Shown here piece after piece: positions 8,902-16,941 of a stretch of 64,000 nucleotides of DNA. This DNA comes from CAZVEE01 sp964625525 (GTDB taxonomy: Bacteria > Pseudomonadota > Alphaproteobacteria > JAJFIK01): contig CAZVEE010000004.1 in NCBI GenBank assembly GCA_964625525.1, positions 1-64,000 of the forward strand. Direction: 5' to 3'. The notes under the pieces are model-generated. The model saw only the letters and a list, made by a program, of their open reading frames with translations, was not told the DNA's origin and did no database searches. A program made the translations under genes and the position numbers. Every line of letters begins with the position of its first letter. The stretch's first letter is position 1.

Positions 8902-9004
8902 GAGTGCGCTTTCAGGAAAAGTGTGTGCGGTTTTCCGCCCGGAAAGCGCGCTAAACCAAAGACTGAGAGCCGTTTCAATGATCTGGATGTCATTGAAACG
9001 GCTC
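8902..9004 (+). repeat. Dispersed double-hairpin repeat, copy 1
   Basis: This 103-bp element matches 23284-23386 in reverse orientation at about 86% by hand alignment (14 mismatches, no gaps). It has two palindromic halves. The first pairs GCGCTTTC (8906-8913) with GAAAGCGC (8942-8949), with an inner GGAAAA/TTTTCC. The second is a near-perfect hairpin of GAGCCGTTTCAATGA with its complement at the 3' end. A linker with AAACCAAAGA joins them. The architecture resembles dispersed palindromic repeats known from Rhizobiales genomes. It fills most of the 313-bp spacer between two convergent genes, together with the terminator to its left. Confidence 0.85.
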
Positions 9005-9109
9005 CACGTGCGGCGCTCACGTGGGCCTCGCGCGTATCGACGTGGTAATCGCACCCGCCGATGCCGCGACAGAGCGCTTTCTCGCGGCGGCGGCTTGTCC
9101 GAATGCGGA

Positions 9110-9652
9110 TTAATAAGTGTAGAGTTCTAACTTGTCCAAGCGCAGCGTATAGGCGGCATTGCCCACGTCGTTCATGTTGCGCTCGGTGGTCAGCGTGCCC
9201 TCCACCCACACCGGATCCCAGGTGAAATCCACCGGTTCCGCGGCGTCAATGAACACCACCTGATTGGGCGGCGGTGGGGGCACGTGAATGCAGGCGCCGA
9301 AGTAAGGCACCAGCAGAAAGCTCTCGACTTGGCGTTCTGGCGTAAGATCAAAGGGTACCATGAAGCCCGGGAGGCGGATTTTCTGGCCATCCAGATCGTC
9401 GACCACATTGAACGTGCCGATCTGCACCATGGCGTCGGCGGCGCTGCCTTCCTCCACATCGCCGAACTGTGCCATCTGATTGGCGAACAATCGGTCCAGG
9501 TGCTCCATTTCACCCGGCGGCATCAGATCTTCCCAGATGATTTCGACAGCCCCCGTTTGCTCAGCCGTCCCGTTGCCCGGCGCCAATCCATCACAAGCGC
9601 TCAGACCCATCAGAGCCACTGCCATCGCCACGCCCGTGACTGCCGATCTCAT
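9110..9652 (-). CDS. DUF3299-family lipoprotein
   Basis: The protein has 180 residues from ATG 9652, chosen because it begins the signal peptide MRSAVTGVAMAVA and places lipobox LSAC at residues 16-19. The conserved core includes KIRLPGFMVPFD and LLVPYFGACIHVPPPPPNQ, the hallmark of DUF3299 proteins. Its start lies 11 bases after the permease stop, so it is the last gene of the leftward transport operon. In Vibrio zinc-uptake loci a protein of this type accompanies ZrgA and an FtsX-type ABC system, suggesting a periplasmic metal-binding or delivery role. The exact activity is unknown. Confidence 0.85.
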   Translation of the reverse strand: MRSAVTGVAMAVALMGLSACDGLAPGNGTAEQTGAVEIIWEDLMPPGEMEHLDRLFANQMAQFGDVEEGSAADAMVQIGTFNVVDDLDGQKIRLPGFMVPFDLTPERQVESFLLVPYFGACIHVPPPPPNQVVFIDAAEPVDFTWDPVWVEGTLTTERNMNDVGNAAYTLRLDKLELYTY

Positions 9653-9663
9653 GCCGTCTCCCG

Positions 9664-10935
9664 TTAAATTCGTATCGTTAGCCCGTCGGCGAGTGACTGG
9701 CGATAGGCTCGCCACGCCGGCACGCAGCCCAGCGCCAGCGCCGCTGCCACGACACCCAGCACGACCGCGCCATCGTACCAGCCCGGTCCGATCAACCCAA
9801 CTGGGATGCCGTAGCTCGCCGCGACAAGCGGCGCTCCAAGCGCCAGGGCGCCATAGACGATGGCAAGCCCCAGCAGCGATCCGGCCAACGCCAACAGCGC
9901 GACTTCCGTAAGCAGAAGCGCAAAGATATGCCAGGGCCGCGCTCCGACCGAGCGCAGGATCGCCATTTCCCGGCGCCGTTCATTCAGCCCGGTCAGAATG
10001 CTCGTCGCCATGCCCAACAGACCCGTAAACACGACGAAGGCCGCAATCGCGCTCAACGCCCCTTCCGCCACGCCGACCACACTCCACAACTGCGCCAGGG
10101 CGACCCCTGGAATAACAGCGAGCAGCGGCTCGGCTCGATAGGTGTTGATCTCCCGTTGGGCGCGCAGCACCGCCATGCGTGTGGTCATCCCCACCAGCAC
10201 CGCCGTCACCGCGTCCGGCGTCAGGTCCAACGCCCGCACCCGCTCCAGATCGACCGCATCGGCGGCCGCACTGCGCGTGCCACCCTCCCAACCCAGATGA
10301 ATCGCTTCAATCCCATCGAGGCCGACCATCACGGTGCGATCCACCGGGGTCCCGGTGGGCGCTAGGATTCCGGTCACGGTGAACGGCATGGTGTCATGAA
10401 GGGCAAAGCTGGTGGCGCCGATGCCATGGGCCACCACAATGCGATCCCCCATCTCATACCCCAGCGCGTCCGCGACTTCCGCGCCGAGCACGGCATCGAA
10501 CACATCCTCAAAGGCCCCCCCTTGCGCAAAGCGCAGTGCCTGATCTCGCCCGTGGCGATAGCGGGTGAAATAGTCCGGTGTCGTCCCCACCACCCGGTAG
10601 CCGCGATGCGAATCTCCCAAGGAAATGGGCACCGCCCAGGCCACGTCATCCCGGTCCTTGATCGCCTGATAGCTGTCCCAGGTGATGTTGTTGGTCGCCG
10701 CGCCAATGTGGAAGACCGCATAGAGCAGCAGGTTCACCTCGCCGCCGCGCGCGCCCACGATCAAGTCGGTGCCGGAAATGGTGCTCGTGAACGTGGCGTA
10801 AGCGCCGGCGCGCAGCTTCTCTACGCCCAGAAACAAGGTCACGGACAACGCAATAGCCATCACGGTCAGCGTGACAGAGGCCAGCCGATTGAGCAGGCTT
10901 TTTGCCGCCAGAGAGACAAAAGTCAGTCCTCTCAT
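9664..10935 (-). CDS. FtsX/MacB-type ABC transporter permease
   Basis: The protein has 423 residues. One N-terminal membrane helix (about 15-37) is followed by a large periplasmic domain. Three C-terminal helices (near 288-310, 338-360 and 385-408) frame the conserved NERRREMAILRSVGARPW segment of FtsX-domain permeases. Its start overlaps the ATPase stop by four bases (translational coupling). Context with ZrgA-like and DUF3299 proteins points to a zinc-related export or mechanotransmission system rather than lipoprotein release, although the fold alone does not discriminate. Confidence 0.92.
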   Translation of the reverse strand: MRGLTFVSLAAKSLLNRLASVTLTVMAIALSVTLFLGVEKLRAGAYATFTSTISGTDLIVGARGGEVNLLLYAVFHIGAATNNITWDSYQAIKDRDDVAWAVPISLGDSHRGYRVVGTTPDYFTRYRHGRDQALRFAQGGAFEDVFDAVLGAEVADALGYEMGDRIVVAHGIGATSFALHDTMPFTVTGILAPTGTPVDRTVMVGLDGIEAIHLGWEGGTRSAAADAVDLERVRALDLTPDAVTAVLVGMTTRMAVLRAQREINTYRAEPLLAVIPGVALAQLWSVVGVAEGALSAIAAFVVFTGLLGMATSILTGLNERRREMAILRSVGARPWHIFALLLTEVALLALAGSLLGLAIVYGALALGAPLVAASYGIPVGLIGPGWYDGAVVLGVVAAALALGCVPAWRAYRQSLADGLTIRI

Positions 10936-11744
10936 GCGCCGTCTCCTTGCACGGGCACGCCGTGGCCGCCGGCCCGGTTGATGCGGCGCAGATCAACCAC
11001 GGTATCGAAATGGCGTGCCAGGGCGCGGTCATGACTGACAAAAATCACCGTTGTGTCGTGGGCGTCGCATTCGCTCATCAACAGCGACAGAAACGTACTG
11101 CGCGCATCCGCGTCGAGCGCCGAGGTGGGTTCATCCGCAATCAAAATTTCCGGACTACCGATCAGGGCTCGGGCCGCGGCCACCCGTTGCTGTTGGCCCA
11201 CGGACAACTCGGTCACGGCGCGGCCCTCAAGGGACTCCCGCCCGAGTTCCAAATGACGCAATAGGCGTTGCGCCTCGTCCTCGACGCTCATCTGGGCCCC
11301 AGCCCGCCCCTCGCGCCGAGGTGAGAAGCGGCATGCCAGCGTGACATTCTCCAGCATGGTCAGGTAAGGCACCAGATTGAACATTTGGAAGATGATGCCG
11401 ATGTGATCTGCACGGAAAGCATCGCGCGCCATGGGGCTCAAGGCATCGAGCCGCTGATCAAGCACCCGCACCACGCCGGATTGAGGGGTGACCACGCCGC
11501 CGAGCAGCGCCAACAGCGTGCTCTTGCCACAGCCGCTGGGGCCATGCAGGAAGACCTTCTCGCCCCGGGCAACTTCGAAATCGGGGATGTCGAGGACCGG
11601 CGTGCCCGGATCCCAACCGAACAGCACATCGCGCAGCGACACGGCCACGCCGCCGCCATTGCGGCGCGAGGGGTGCGGCCGGCCGGCCCCGGAGGTGGGG
11701 CCATGGGCCGGCAGCGGTGGCAAAGTCGGCTCGACAGGATCCAC
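10932..11744 (-). CDS. ABC transporter ATP-binding protein, MacB/LolD type
   Basis: The protein has 270 residues. Walker A is GPSGCGKST (68-76), the signature is LSVGQQQR, Walker B is ILIADEPTSALD and the switch histidine lies in FVSHD. A GTG start at 11744 is chosen; GAGGGG lies 6 bases upstream, within the end of the zrgA-like gene. The 35-residue Pro/Arg-rich N-terminal extension is unusual for this family, so translation could begin at a later GTG. It energises the coupled FtsX-type permease at the inner membrane. Confidence 0.92.
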   Translation of the reverse strand: MDPVEPTLPPLPAHGPTSGAGRPHPSRRNGGGVAVSLRDVLFGWDPGTPVLDIPDFEVARGEKVFLHGPSGCGKSTLLALLGGVVTPQSGVVRVLDQRLDALSPMARDAFRADHIGIIFQMFNLVPYLTMLENVTLACRFSPRREGRAGAQMSVEDEAQRLLRHLELGRESLEGRAVTELSVGQQQRVAAARALIGSPEILIADEPTSALDADARSTFLSLLMSECDAHDTTVIFVSHDRALARHFDTVVDLRRINRAGGHGVPVQGDGA

Positions 11745-11754
11745 CGTCGGCCCC

Positions 11755-12330
11755 TCAGCGCAGATTGAAGACGGGCGCGTCCGGGGTGAGCGGCATCATG
11801 GTCTGACGATCCGGGCCCAAATAGGTGACCTCAATGCGCTCCAACGACGGGAAGCTTTCAAAGACGCTCAAACGGATCGTCTCCAGACGATTGGCGTTCT
11901 CGCACTGGAACAGGTAGCGGGCCATGAAGTCCGCATGGGTCCCATGATCATGATCGTGGCCATGGTCGTGGCCATGGTCGTGATCATCTTCGTCCGCGGC
12001 CGGCGCAGTGATTTGCACCCCCATGATGGCGCAGCCCGCGGCCGCATCCAGCTGCATCAATGACGGCACATTGCGCAGTGTCTGGGTCGCCGTCTCCACG
12101 GCCGCCTGTTCCTCGGCGGTCCGGGGGGCATGCTCAAACCCCGCAATGTCCGCTGCTGGCGAGATGAATTCCGCGCTCAGCTGGCCGTTTTCCACGACCA
12201 CGGCCAGGCTCGCCACCCCGTGGACATGCGCCATCGGGTTATCGCGCGGTTCCGCGAACGCCAGCGTCGGTGCACTCAACGCCACCAAGCTCACAGCCAG
12301 TGCGGCACGGATTGTCAAAGGGCGCGTCAT
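11755..12330 (-). CDS. zrgA: ZrgA-like (DUF2796) periplasmic zinc-binding protein
   Basis: The protein has 191 residues from ATG 12330, which has AGGAGA just upstream and opens a Sec signal peptide ending near LAFAEP. The mature protein shows the DUF2796 pattern: HVHGVASLAVVVE, IAGFEHAPRT, a Cys in AAGCAIMG, a histidine/aspartate-rich loop of HDHGHDHG type (around 11940-11995), YLFQCENA and a C-terminal LTPDAP. The family member ZrgA takes part in zinc acquisition in Vibrio. The gene leads the operon with ATPase, permease and DUF3299 lipoprotein. No Zur-box-like palindrome was evident upstream. Confidence 0.82.
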   Translation of the reverse strand: MTRPLTIRAALAVSLVALSAPTLAFAEPRDNPMAHVHGVASLAVVVENGQLSAEFISPAADIAGFEHAPRTAEEQAAVETATQTLRNVPSLMQLDAAAGCAIMGVQITAPAADEDDHDHGHDHGHDHDHGTHADFMARYLFQCENANRLETIRLSVFESFPSLERIEVTYLGPDRQTMMPLTPDAPVFNLR

Positions 12331-12429
12331 CGGCTCTCTCCTGCTATCGATTCCCACAACCGGACTGCCTTTTCTATCACGGCCGGCTGCTTTTGTGAGA
12401 GAAACCGGGCTATTTTGAGCCCACACGCC

Positions 12430-12461
12430 AAGGCCCGGCAGGCGCAGGACTGCCGGGCCTT
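12430..12461 (-). terminator. Hairpin terminator downstream of doxX-like gene
   Basis: AAGGCCCGGCAG (12430-12441) and CTGCCGGGCCTT (12450-12461) form a perfect 12-bp stem with an 8-base loop. It lies between the DoxX gene and the zrgA-like operon, both leftward. The T-tract on the minus strand is short. Confidence 0.7.
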
Positions 12462-12493
12462 GTTGCAAGATCTGGCCGGATGGGACGGGGGGA

Positions 12494-12961
12494 TCAGGCC
12501 TCGTCGGCGTCGAAAATCCGGCCAAAGCGGCCCAGCGCGCCGCCGCGCAGGATCAGGAGAATGACGCTCGACACCCAGACCACCACGGCCATGGCGAACA
12601 GCGTGCCCCCGTCGCCATTGGTGTCGATGCCCAGCGGCGTGAAGGCGTGGAAGTAGATCGCGCCTGAAATGATGGCAAAGCTCAGCAGCGCACCCAAGGC
12701 CTGAAGCGCATAGAACGATGCCCCCAACAGCCCGAGCAACAGGAAGATGGATGCCACCAGCTCGGCGCCGCCAATCACATACTGGCTAAAGAGGCCCGTC
12801 GGCGTGAAAATGCCTTCCAGGCCGAAGGTCCCGGCCCAGGCATCCAGCGTGCCGAAGATATGCTGCGGCGCGGATGCGTTGGAGAATTTAAAGAACAGCG
12901 ACTGAACGAAGATGAACGCAATGAGAATGCTTAGAACAGGCGGTGCAAAACGCTGAAACAT
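12494..12961 (-). CDS. DoxX-family membrane protein
   Basis: The protein has 155 residues from ATG 12961 (MFQRF), preceded by GAGAGGGG. Four transmembrane segments are visible: residues 8-25, 60-80, 85-105 and 120-140. The first is followed by FKFSN, the usual DoxX-type loop. DoxX-like proteins are small inner-membrane proteins of mixed role, some linked to redox stress complexes. It is probably monocistronic, with a hairpin terminator following. Confidence 0.8.
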   Translation of the reverse strand: MFQRFAPPVLSILIAFIFVQSLFFKFSNASAPQHIFGTLDAWAGTFGLEGIFTPTGLFSQYVIGGAELVASIFLLLGLLGASFYALQALGALLSFAIISGAIYFHAFTPLGIDTNGDGGTLFAMAVVVWVSSVILLILRGGALGRFGRIFDADEA

Positions 12962-13124
12962 GATGTCTACCCCTCTCGTTTCAACTGAAAGGCGCCCCTC
13001 GGCGCCCTTTCCCCGCTCCATATAGGCCTATCTGAAGGATCTGAGCTATCACAACTCGTTCACCCCCTATCGCAGAGGCGTGAAGACCAGCCTAAAGCGC
13101 TTTGGACGGCCCAATCCGCGTCGA

Positions 13125-13224
13125 NNNNNNNNNNNNNNNNNNNNNNNNNNNNNNNNNNNNNNNNNNNNNNNNNNNNNNNNNNNNNNNNNNNNNNNNNNNN
13201 NNNNNNNNNNNNNNNNNNNNNNNN
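13125..13224. other. Assembly gap (100 N)
   Basis: Exactly 100 undetermined bases, the conventional placeholder between contigs. True length and content are unknown. It removes the 5' end of the PaiB-like gene and perhaps more. The order and orientation of flanking sequence depend on the scaffold. Confidence 0.98.
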
Positions 13225-13225
13225 G

Positions 13226-13789
13226 GTGAGTTTCGCCCGGATCATCGGCCTCACGCCGGATGGGTTGCGCGTTGCCCATGCACCGGTGATCGTGCAGGCG
13301 GATACGCATCTGCGCTTCCATCTTGCCAACGCGAACGCTCTGACGAGCCATCTCGATGGCACTGTGGCGCTGGTTCTGGTGGAAGGTCCGCAGGCCTATG
13401 TCAGCGCCAACTGGTATGCGGATGGGCGCGCGAAAGTACCCACCTGGAATTACCTGGCGGTCGAGTGTGAAGGCCCTGTGCGGCGCCTGGATGATGCGGC
13501 CCTCACCGACCTCCTGGATGACCTGGCCACGGTGCTGGAACCGCGTGTTGGTGAAAACTGGAGCCGCGCCAAGATGGACGCCGGACGGTTCGACGCCATG
13601 CGCCGCGCCATCACCGGCTTTGACCTGACGATCAGCGATCTGCGCGGCACCTGCAAAGCCAGCCAAAACCAGAGCAGCACCGACGCTGAGCGCATCGCCC
13701 ACGCCATGGACACCCAAGGCGCTCCCGACATGGCCGCACTGATCCGAGGGGCCGCGCGCCGATACGCAGCGCCGCCCGCCTCACAGTGA
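13226..13789 (+). CDS. PaiB-like FMN-binding protein, 5' end lost in assembly gap
   Basis: The protein has 187 residues readable after the gap. The core GPQAYVSANWYADG followed by VPTWNYLAVECEG is diagnostic of PaiB/FMN-binding negative regulators, and TCKASQNQ matches the usual KxSQN motif near the C-terminus. By comparison with the family, roughly 25-30 N-terminal residues are missing. The GTG at 13226 lies just inside the sequence but is probably internal. The protein likely binds flavin and has a split-barrel fold. The regulatory role assigned to Bacillus PaiB is not established for most homologues. Confidence 0.85.
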   Translation: MSFARIIGLTPDGLRVAHAPVIVQADTHLRFHLANANALTSHLDGTVALVLVEGPQAYVSANWYADGRAKVPTWNYLAVECEGPVRRLDDAALTDLLDDLATVLEPRVGENWSRAKMDAGRFDAMRRAITGFDLTISDLRGTCKASQNQSSTDAERIAHAMDTQGAPDMAALIRGAARRYAAPPASQ

Positions 13790-13904
13790 CACGCCAGAGG
13801 CACAATCACCCATACGAAATGATTTTATAGTTGCATTCTCCGGGTCCGGTGGATAACACTTCCATCCGGGTATGGGGGGCACCGACCGGCGAGAGGTGGT
13901 GCCT

Positions 13905-15221
13905 ATGGGTCGTCTTCACACGGCTTTTCCGCGTACAGCTTTTTTTCTCCTCACCCTGATCGTGTTGTCGATGGTTGGTTCCGTTCCGCCGGCGCGTGCA
14001 GTTGGTGTGGAGGATCCCGTTTCGGCCTGGATATCGCACCTGCGCGACGAGGCCGAAGGTGTCGTTGATCACGCAAAGGACAGTGGCGATTACGTGATCT
14101 GGAGTGCCGCCGCACGCGTTCTCGGCTTGATTGATGCTTGGGAACAGGCGAACGGCCAACTCATGGATCAAGCCTTCGGGTCCCTGACGCAGGAACGCCA
14201 GGCCTTTTTTCAGGACCTAGACGCAACTCTTGAGAAGGTCAATCGTGGTATCGGCAACCACTTGGCCGTTGCGACGGCGCTCTCGGATAGCGCCGCACAA
14301 ATCGCCAATGATGTGAATCCACTCGACAACAACGCGTACATCTTGCGCTATGAACCGCGAGTTATTGTGCCGGGTGGAGATCGCGACATTCGCCTTACCG
14401 TCCGGGGTATCAATCTTCAAGACGCCGATGCGCAGCTCATCGCTCCGTCTGGTGACGTTCTTGATAGGCTATCGCCGACGCGTCAGGAATTGATCTTTCC
14501 GATCAGCCCCGATGTGTTTGTCAACACCACCGATCAAGCCCAACTCACAACGCTGTCTCTTCAGTATCAAGAGGAACCTCTTAGCTGGATCGGTGAGTGG
14601 ATGGGCATTGAGCCGGTCAGCCGCGACTTAACGTTTCTCGTCCTGCCCCAGCAGATGGCCCGCTACACGGTGACCACGCAGGTGACGCGCACCATGCGGG
14701 AGCAGGACGTGCAGCGCATTCATATGGGCCGCTTCCACGGCCGAAACAGACGATTGGATCGTCTCGTCATGCCCCGCCATCAGGAACTGGGTTGGCGGAT
14801 TGATACGACGCGTCGGTCCGAAATCAGGCTTCATGACGAGGGCGCGGATAAAGGCCGCTGTGAAGGCGTGCACGATCACACCATCACGGAAACAAGCCTC
14901 ACCATGTATGCCCATCTGGACAATCGCTGGAGCGGCGGTCGAAAGAAGGACGCGTGGGTCGTCTGCTCAATCTCGATTCCGGTCTATCGAACCTCGCAGC
15001 AAGCGGCACAGGGCCCGACTTTTACGGGGCATCTGGATTGGACCGGGCAGCCCTCCATTACCCTGCCCCAGGGCGTCACGGCAGTTCAGGTTCAGGTCAC
15101 GCTGTTTGATGGGCGCACCCTCACATTCGGCGGGACCGGGACAGGGCAGGATCGCTATCTTGACGTTCGCCGGGAAGGCCAAGCGCTGATTTTCCGCCCG
15201 CGTGTGCCGAGCGATATCTGA
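13905..15221 (+). CDS. Large secreted protein of unknown function
   Basis: The protein has 438 residues from ATG 13905, chosen because GAGAGG lies about 7 bases upstream and it opens the signal peptide MGRLHTAFPRTAFFLL ending at ARAVG. ATG 13872 is an in-frame alternative. After a helical segment (residues 20-120) the rest looks beta-rich, with a region resembling immunoglobulin-like folds (RVIVPGGDRDIRLTVRGINL). Two cysteines lie in GRCEGV and WVVCSIS. Base usage is slightly less G+C-rich than in the neighbours. I do not recognise the family. It stands alone between the gap-side gene and a convergent kinase. Confidence 0.75.
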   Translation: MGRLHTAFPRTAFFLLTLIVLSMVGSVPPARAVGVEDPVSAWISHLRDEAEGVVDHAKDSGDYVIWSAAARVLGLIDAWEQANGQLMDQAFGSLTQERQAFFQDLDATLEKVNRGIGNHLAVATALSDSAAQIANDVNPLDNNAYILRYEPRVIVPGGDRDIRLTVRGINLQDADAQLIAPSGDVLDRLSPTRQELIFPISPDVFVNTTDQAQLTTLSLQYQEEPLSWIGEWMGIEPVSRDLTFLVLPQQMARYTVTTQVTRTMREQDVQRIHMGRFHGRNRRLDRLVMPRHQELGWRIDTTRRSEIRLHDEGADKGRCEGVHDHTITETSLTMYAHLDNRWSGGRKKDAWVVCSISIPVYRTSQQAAQGPTFTGHLDWTGQPSITLPQGVTAVQVQVTLFDGRTLTFGGTGTGQDRYLDVRREGQALIFRPRVPSDI

Positions 15222-15231
15222 ATAACGGTGG

Positions 15232-15254
15232 GGCGGGCGTAACGAGCGCCCGCC
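15232..15254. terminator. Hairpin between convergent genes
   Basis: GGCGGGCG (15232-15239) pairs with CGCCCGCC (15247-15254) across a 7-base loop, just after the stop at 15221. There is no U-tract on either strand, so it is only a candidate bidirectional terminator. Confidence 0.45.
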
Positions 15255-15296
15255 TGACCACAACAGCGCCCCTGGAAAAGCGGTCGTTGAAAGGCG

Positions 15297-16286
15297 TCAG
15301 TTGGAAGGCGTCAGTTTGGGCCAATCCGTCAGGGTGCGGTCGATCACGGTGCAGGCGGTGCGGATGGTTCGGGGCCGGTCGTCTGGGGCCGCCAGAAAGG
15401 ACAACATGGCCGCGAGATCCAGAAAGCGGGCCTGACGCGCCCAGTCGGTGCCGGGATCACCGCCAGCGGCGCGGTAGCTCTGGATCAAGCCGGAGCGATA
15501 AGGTGGCTGGTCCGGCTCAAAGCGCAACAGATTGCCGAAATCCGTGACCCCCGCGCCTGCATGGGCGAACTCCCAATCCACAATGCCGCTCAAGCGCCAG
15601 CGCCCGTTTTGCTCCGCCACCAGAAGGTTCTTTTGGTTGAAGTCGGAATGGACCAGGCATCCCAGCGGCCGAAGCACGGCGAGCACGGCCGCGCCCGCCT
15701 CCACGAGTTCGGTAAGGCGCTGATGCCGCCCTGCCCCCAAACGAGCTCTCACACGCTCTGTATTCAGACAGTCACGCATATAGTCGAGCCAACTCTGGCG
15801 AAACGGCTCCAGCCGCTGCGCAAACCTCAGATCGGGCGCAAAGAAACCACAGCCATCGAACCGCACCTCATGCAGGGCCGCCAGGCTTGCGCCCAAGTCC
15901 CAGCCGATCCGCGTCACCTCCTCGGGGCTCAGATGGTCTTCGATCACGGCCAAGGGGAGACCGGCCAGGTCTTCAAGCAGCACGATCGCCCCGCCCGTCT
16001 CTGGCGAGGCCCAATCAGCCGTCAGCACCCGTGGCGCCGGCACCACGCCCGCAACGCGCTCCAGCACGGCGGCTTCCGTCTGTGCCGCGGTCGCGCCCTT
16101 GTGCACCAGCCGGATGATGGCCGTCCCGCCCCCGGCATGGGCGCGATAGACCGTGTTGGCATACCCACCGGACAACCGCTCCAGCCGCGTGACCGGCCGC
16201 CACAGGCGGCTCACGGCCCTCTGGACCGCCGCGGCGTTGGGCTCGGTGCGGCCAGGGGGCCGGTCATATTTGGCATTGAAATCCAT
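15297..16286 (-). CDS. APH-type phosphotransferase (aminoglycoside/choline kinase fold)
   Basis: The protein has 329 residues from ATG 16286 (MDFNAKYD); an upstream ATG at 16325 adds 13 residues. Kinase-like motifs are present: LSGGYANTVYRA as nucleotide loop, IVLLEDLAG as hinge, the catalytic loop LVHSDFNQKNLLV (Brenner motif with Asp), and the metal-binding GIVDWEFA. Family members phosphorylate small molecules such as aminoglycosides, choline, homoserine or fructosamine. The substrate is not evident and neighbours give no pathway. Confidence 0.88.
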   Translation of the reverse strand: MDFNAKYDRPPGRTEPNAAAVQRAVSRLWRPVTRLERLSGGYANTVYRAHAGGGTAIIRLVHKGATAAQTEAAVLERVAGVVPAPRVLTADWASPETGGAIVLLEDLAGLPLAVIEDHLSPEEVTRIGWDLGASLAALHEVRFDGCGFFAPDLRFAQRLEPFRQSWLDYMRDCLNTERVRARLGAGRHQRLTELVEAGAAVLAVLRPLGCLVHSDFNQKNLLVAEQNGRWRLSGIVDWEFAHAGAGVTDFGNLLRFEPDQPPYRSGLIQSYRAAGGDPGTDWARQARFLDLAAMLSFLAAPDDRPRTIRTACTVIDRTLTDWPKLTPSN

Positions 16287-16377
16287 GCGCGACAGGACAG
16301 CGCAGCGGGGGCCCGGTTTCAACACCGCATGGTGTGATTATCCTGACCAAAAGGCCGGAGGAAAAAGGAGAGTGTCC

Positions 16378-16926
16378 ATGAGCGCACCACGACCGCGTCG
16401 TCTGTCGAGCGAACTGATCATCGCGTTGTCAGCACTCGGGATCAGTCTGTGCGCGCTCTTTGTGTCCGTCTATGAGGCGAGTGTGTTGAGCGCACAGCAG
16501 CGCGCGTCTGTGTGGCCCTATGGGGATGTGGGCGCCTTCTACAATGCGGACGGCTAGGGCTTGCGCGTGGAGAATGCGGGCATCGGGCCGGCCCGCATTA
16601 CCGGTATGCGCGTGGATCTCGATGGTACGGCCTACTCGTCCTGGGCGGCGGTGCTGGCCGCGGTTCAAGGGCCGGACACCACGCTCAGCTACGACACGAT
16701 CGGCGCCAATGACATGAACGGTAAAGTGCTGTCGGCCGGCGCTGAGACCACCATTTTGCGCCTGCCGTGGACGGAAGAGACCCGTACCCTGTTGCCGGCC
16801 TTTCAGCGTTTGCAGATCACGCTGTGTTACTGCTCCGTCTTCGACCAGTGTTGGATCAGCCGGCTTGGCGCGGCGACGCAAGAGGCTGCGTGCGCCATTC
16901 CCGAGACTGAGCAGTTCGAGGGGTAG
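16378..16926 (+). pseudogene. Membrane-anchored protein gene interrupted by an in-frame TAG
   Basis: From ATG 16378 (AGGAG well placed upstream) the frame encodes an N-terminal membrane helix (IIALSALGISLCALFVSV) and WPYGDVGAFYNADG. It then meets TAG at 16555-16557. The same frame continues without shift through GLRVENAGIGPARI to a natural stop at 16926, giving 182 residues if the TAG is ignored. The part after the stop is plainly coding and homologous-looking. So this is a single nonsense substitution, a sequencing error or, less likely, programmed readthrough. A re-initiation product could start at TTG 16561. Function of the intact protein is unknown. Confidence 0.75.
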
Positions 16927-16941
16927 CGCTTCGGCGTCTCC

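Noticed and set aside
16555..16557. TAG as pyrrolysine or programmed recoding
   Set aside because: No pyl genes or recoding structure seen; nonsense mutation or sequencing error is simpler.
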